DNA of 64,000 nucleotides from NCBI GenBank assembly GCA_037954325.1, contig JBBMNZ010000008.1, positions 427,501 through 491,500 on the forward strand, given 5' to 3'. This document shows, in pieces, positions 63,606 to 64,000 of this stretch. This DNA comes from Fistularia commersonii. Its lineage: Eukaryota; Chordata; Actinopteri; Syngnathiformes; Fistulariidae. Numbering within the stretch: position 1 is the stretch's first letter; every line of letters starts with the position of its first letter. Under the pieces are notes generated by a model. The model worked only from the letters and a program-made list of their open reading frames with translations, did no database searches and had not been told where the DNA came from. Both the position numbers and the translations under genes were made by a program.

Positions 63606-63664
63606 TGTGTCTCGATGTGGCCCCGTGATCCTCTGCTCCAATCACGGGGCCACATAGAGACATG
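63606..63664 (+). other. Near-perfect hairpin
   Basis: A 15-base perfect stem, ATGTGGCCCCGTGAT (63615-63629) and ATCACGGGGCCACAT (63641-63655), with an 11-base loop CCTCTGCTCCA. One G/A mismatch follows (63614/63656), then six Watson-Crick pairs and about three G-U pairs outward. A SINE-like head fragment (CTCGCAGCAGGAAGGACCTG) precedes it at 63582-63601. Shorter than the roughly 35-pair stem usual for a primary microRNA. Confidence 0.85.
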
Positions 63665-63764
63665 TGGTGGAATGTGGGGTTTTGTATGATGTGTGTGTGT
63701 GTTGTTGTTTGTGTGTTGTAATGTGTGTGTGTGGTTTTGTATGGGTACTGTACAACATTTGGAA

Positions 63765-63858
63765 CAGATCTTTGCGGTATTTGGCCATTTTCTGTTATTA
63801 CTGAATGTAAGTTAAGGGTTTCTGAAAGAAAATACACATTTGATTGCCATTCTATTGG

Positions 63859-63859
<1 letters not shown>
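63765..63859 (+). repeat. 95-base repeat, copy 2 (followed by (TG)n)
   Basis: The same 95 bases as 52372-52466 with two substitutions (GAAT for GAAC, GATTGCC for GAGTGCC). A (TG)n run follows immediately (63859-63940). Confidence 0.95.

Positions 63860-63940
<81 letters not shown>
63860..63940. repeat. (TG)n microsatellite
   Basis: About 40 TG units at the end of the window. Confidence 0.97.
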
Positions 63941-63941
<1 letters not shown>

Positions 63942-64000
63942 GAACAAAGGTTAGACTCCAGAGTCGTTGCAGTGTGTTCAGGTCAGCTGGTTGATTGACC

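Overview
The window is vertebrate genomic DNA, very probably from a ray-finned (teleost) fish. It carries one recognisable gene, drosha, the nuclear RNase III of the Microprocessor that starts microRNA maturation, on the + strand. The teleost call rests on fish-type dispersed repeats (LINE tails, a tRNA-head SINE-like family, a hAT-like element), very dense CA/TG microsatellites, and one 69-base intron. No species can be named from the sequence.

Layout. Bases 1-3685 are upstream: a CpG-rich stretch (about 960-1780), a possible noncoding first exon ending near 1782, and antisense LINE debris with a second LINE tail inserted in it. Coding begins with ATG 3750. Twenty-two coding exons follow to 54783; every junction has GT/AG ends and compatible phase, giving 1,047 codons without stop or frameshift. 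They encode the proline-rich N-terminus, the RS/RE-rich segment, the acidic Ser linker, the central zinc-binding and platform region, and most of the first RNase III domain, ending shortly after the FEALIG motif. The second RNase III domain, the dsRNA-binding domain and the stop codon were not found and should lie beyond 64000. The window therefore ends inside an intron longer than 9.2 kb.

The introns hold old mobile elements. Most LINE fragments are antisense to drosha. There are fragments of a SINE-like family, two of them in tight inverted pairs; a hAT-like inverted-repeat element; a dispersed family with two inverted copies 8 kb apart; and a 95-base unit present twice with 2 differences, each time followed by (TG)n. 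There are many microsatellites and two minisatellites (10-base and 36-base units). Several repeats touch splice sites: (TG)n serves as the tract before the exon 12 acceptor, (AC)n starts 4 bases inside the intron after exon 15, and a repeat tail supplies the pyrimidine tract before exon 2. A near-perfect hairpin lies at 63606-63664.

No second protein-coding gene, tRNA, rRNA, CRISPR array or bacterial-type system is supported. Open frames outside the listed exons are repeat remnants or low-complexity shadows.
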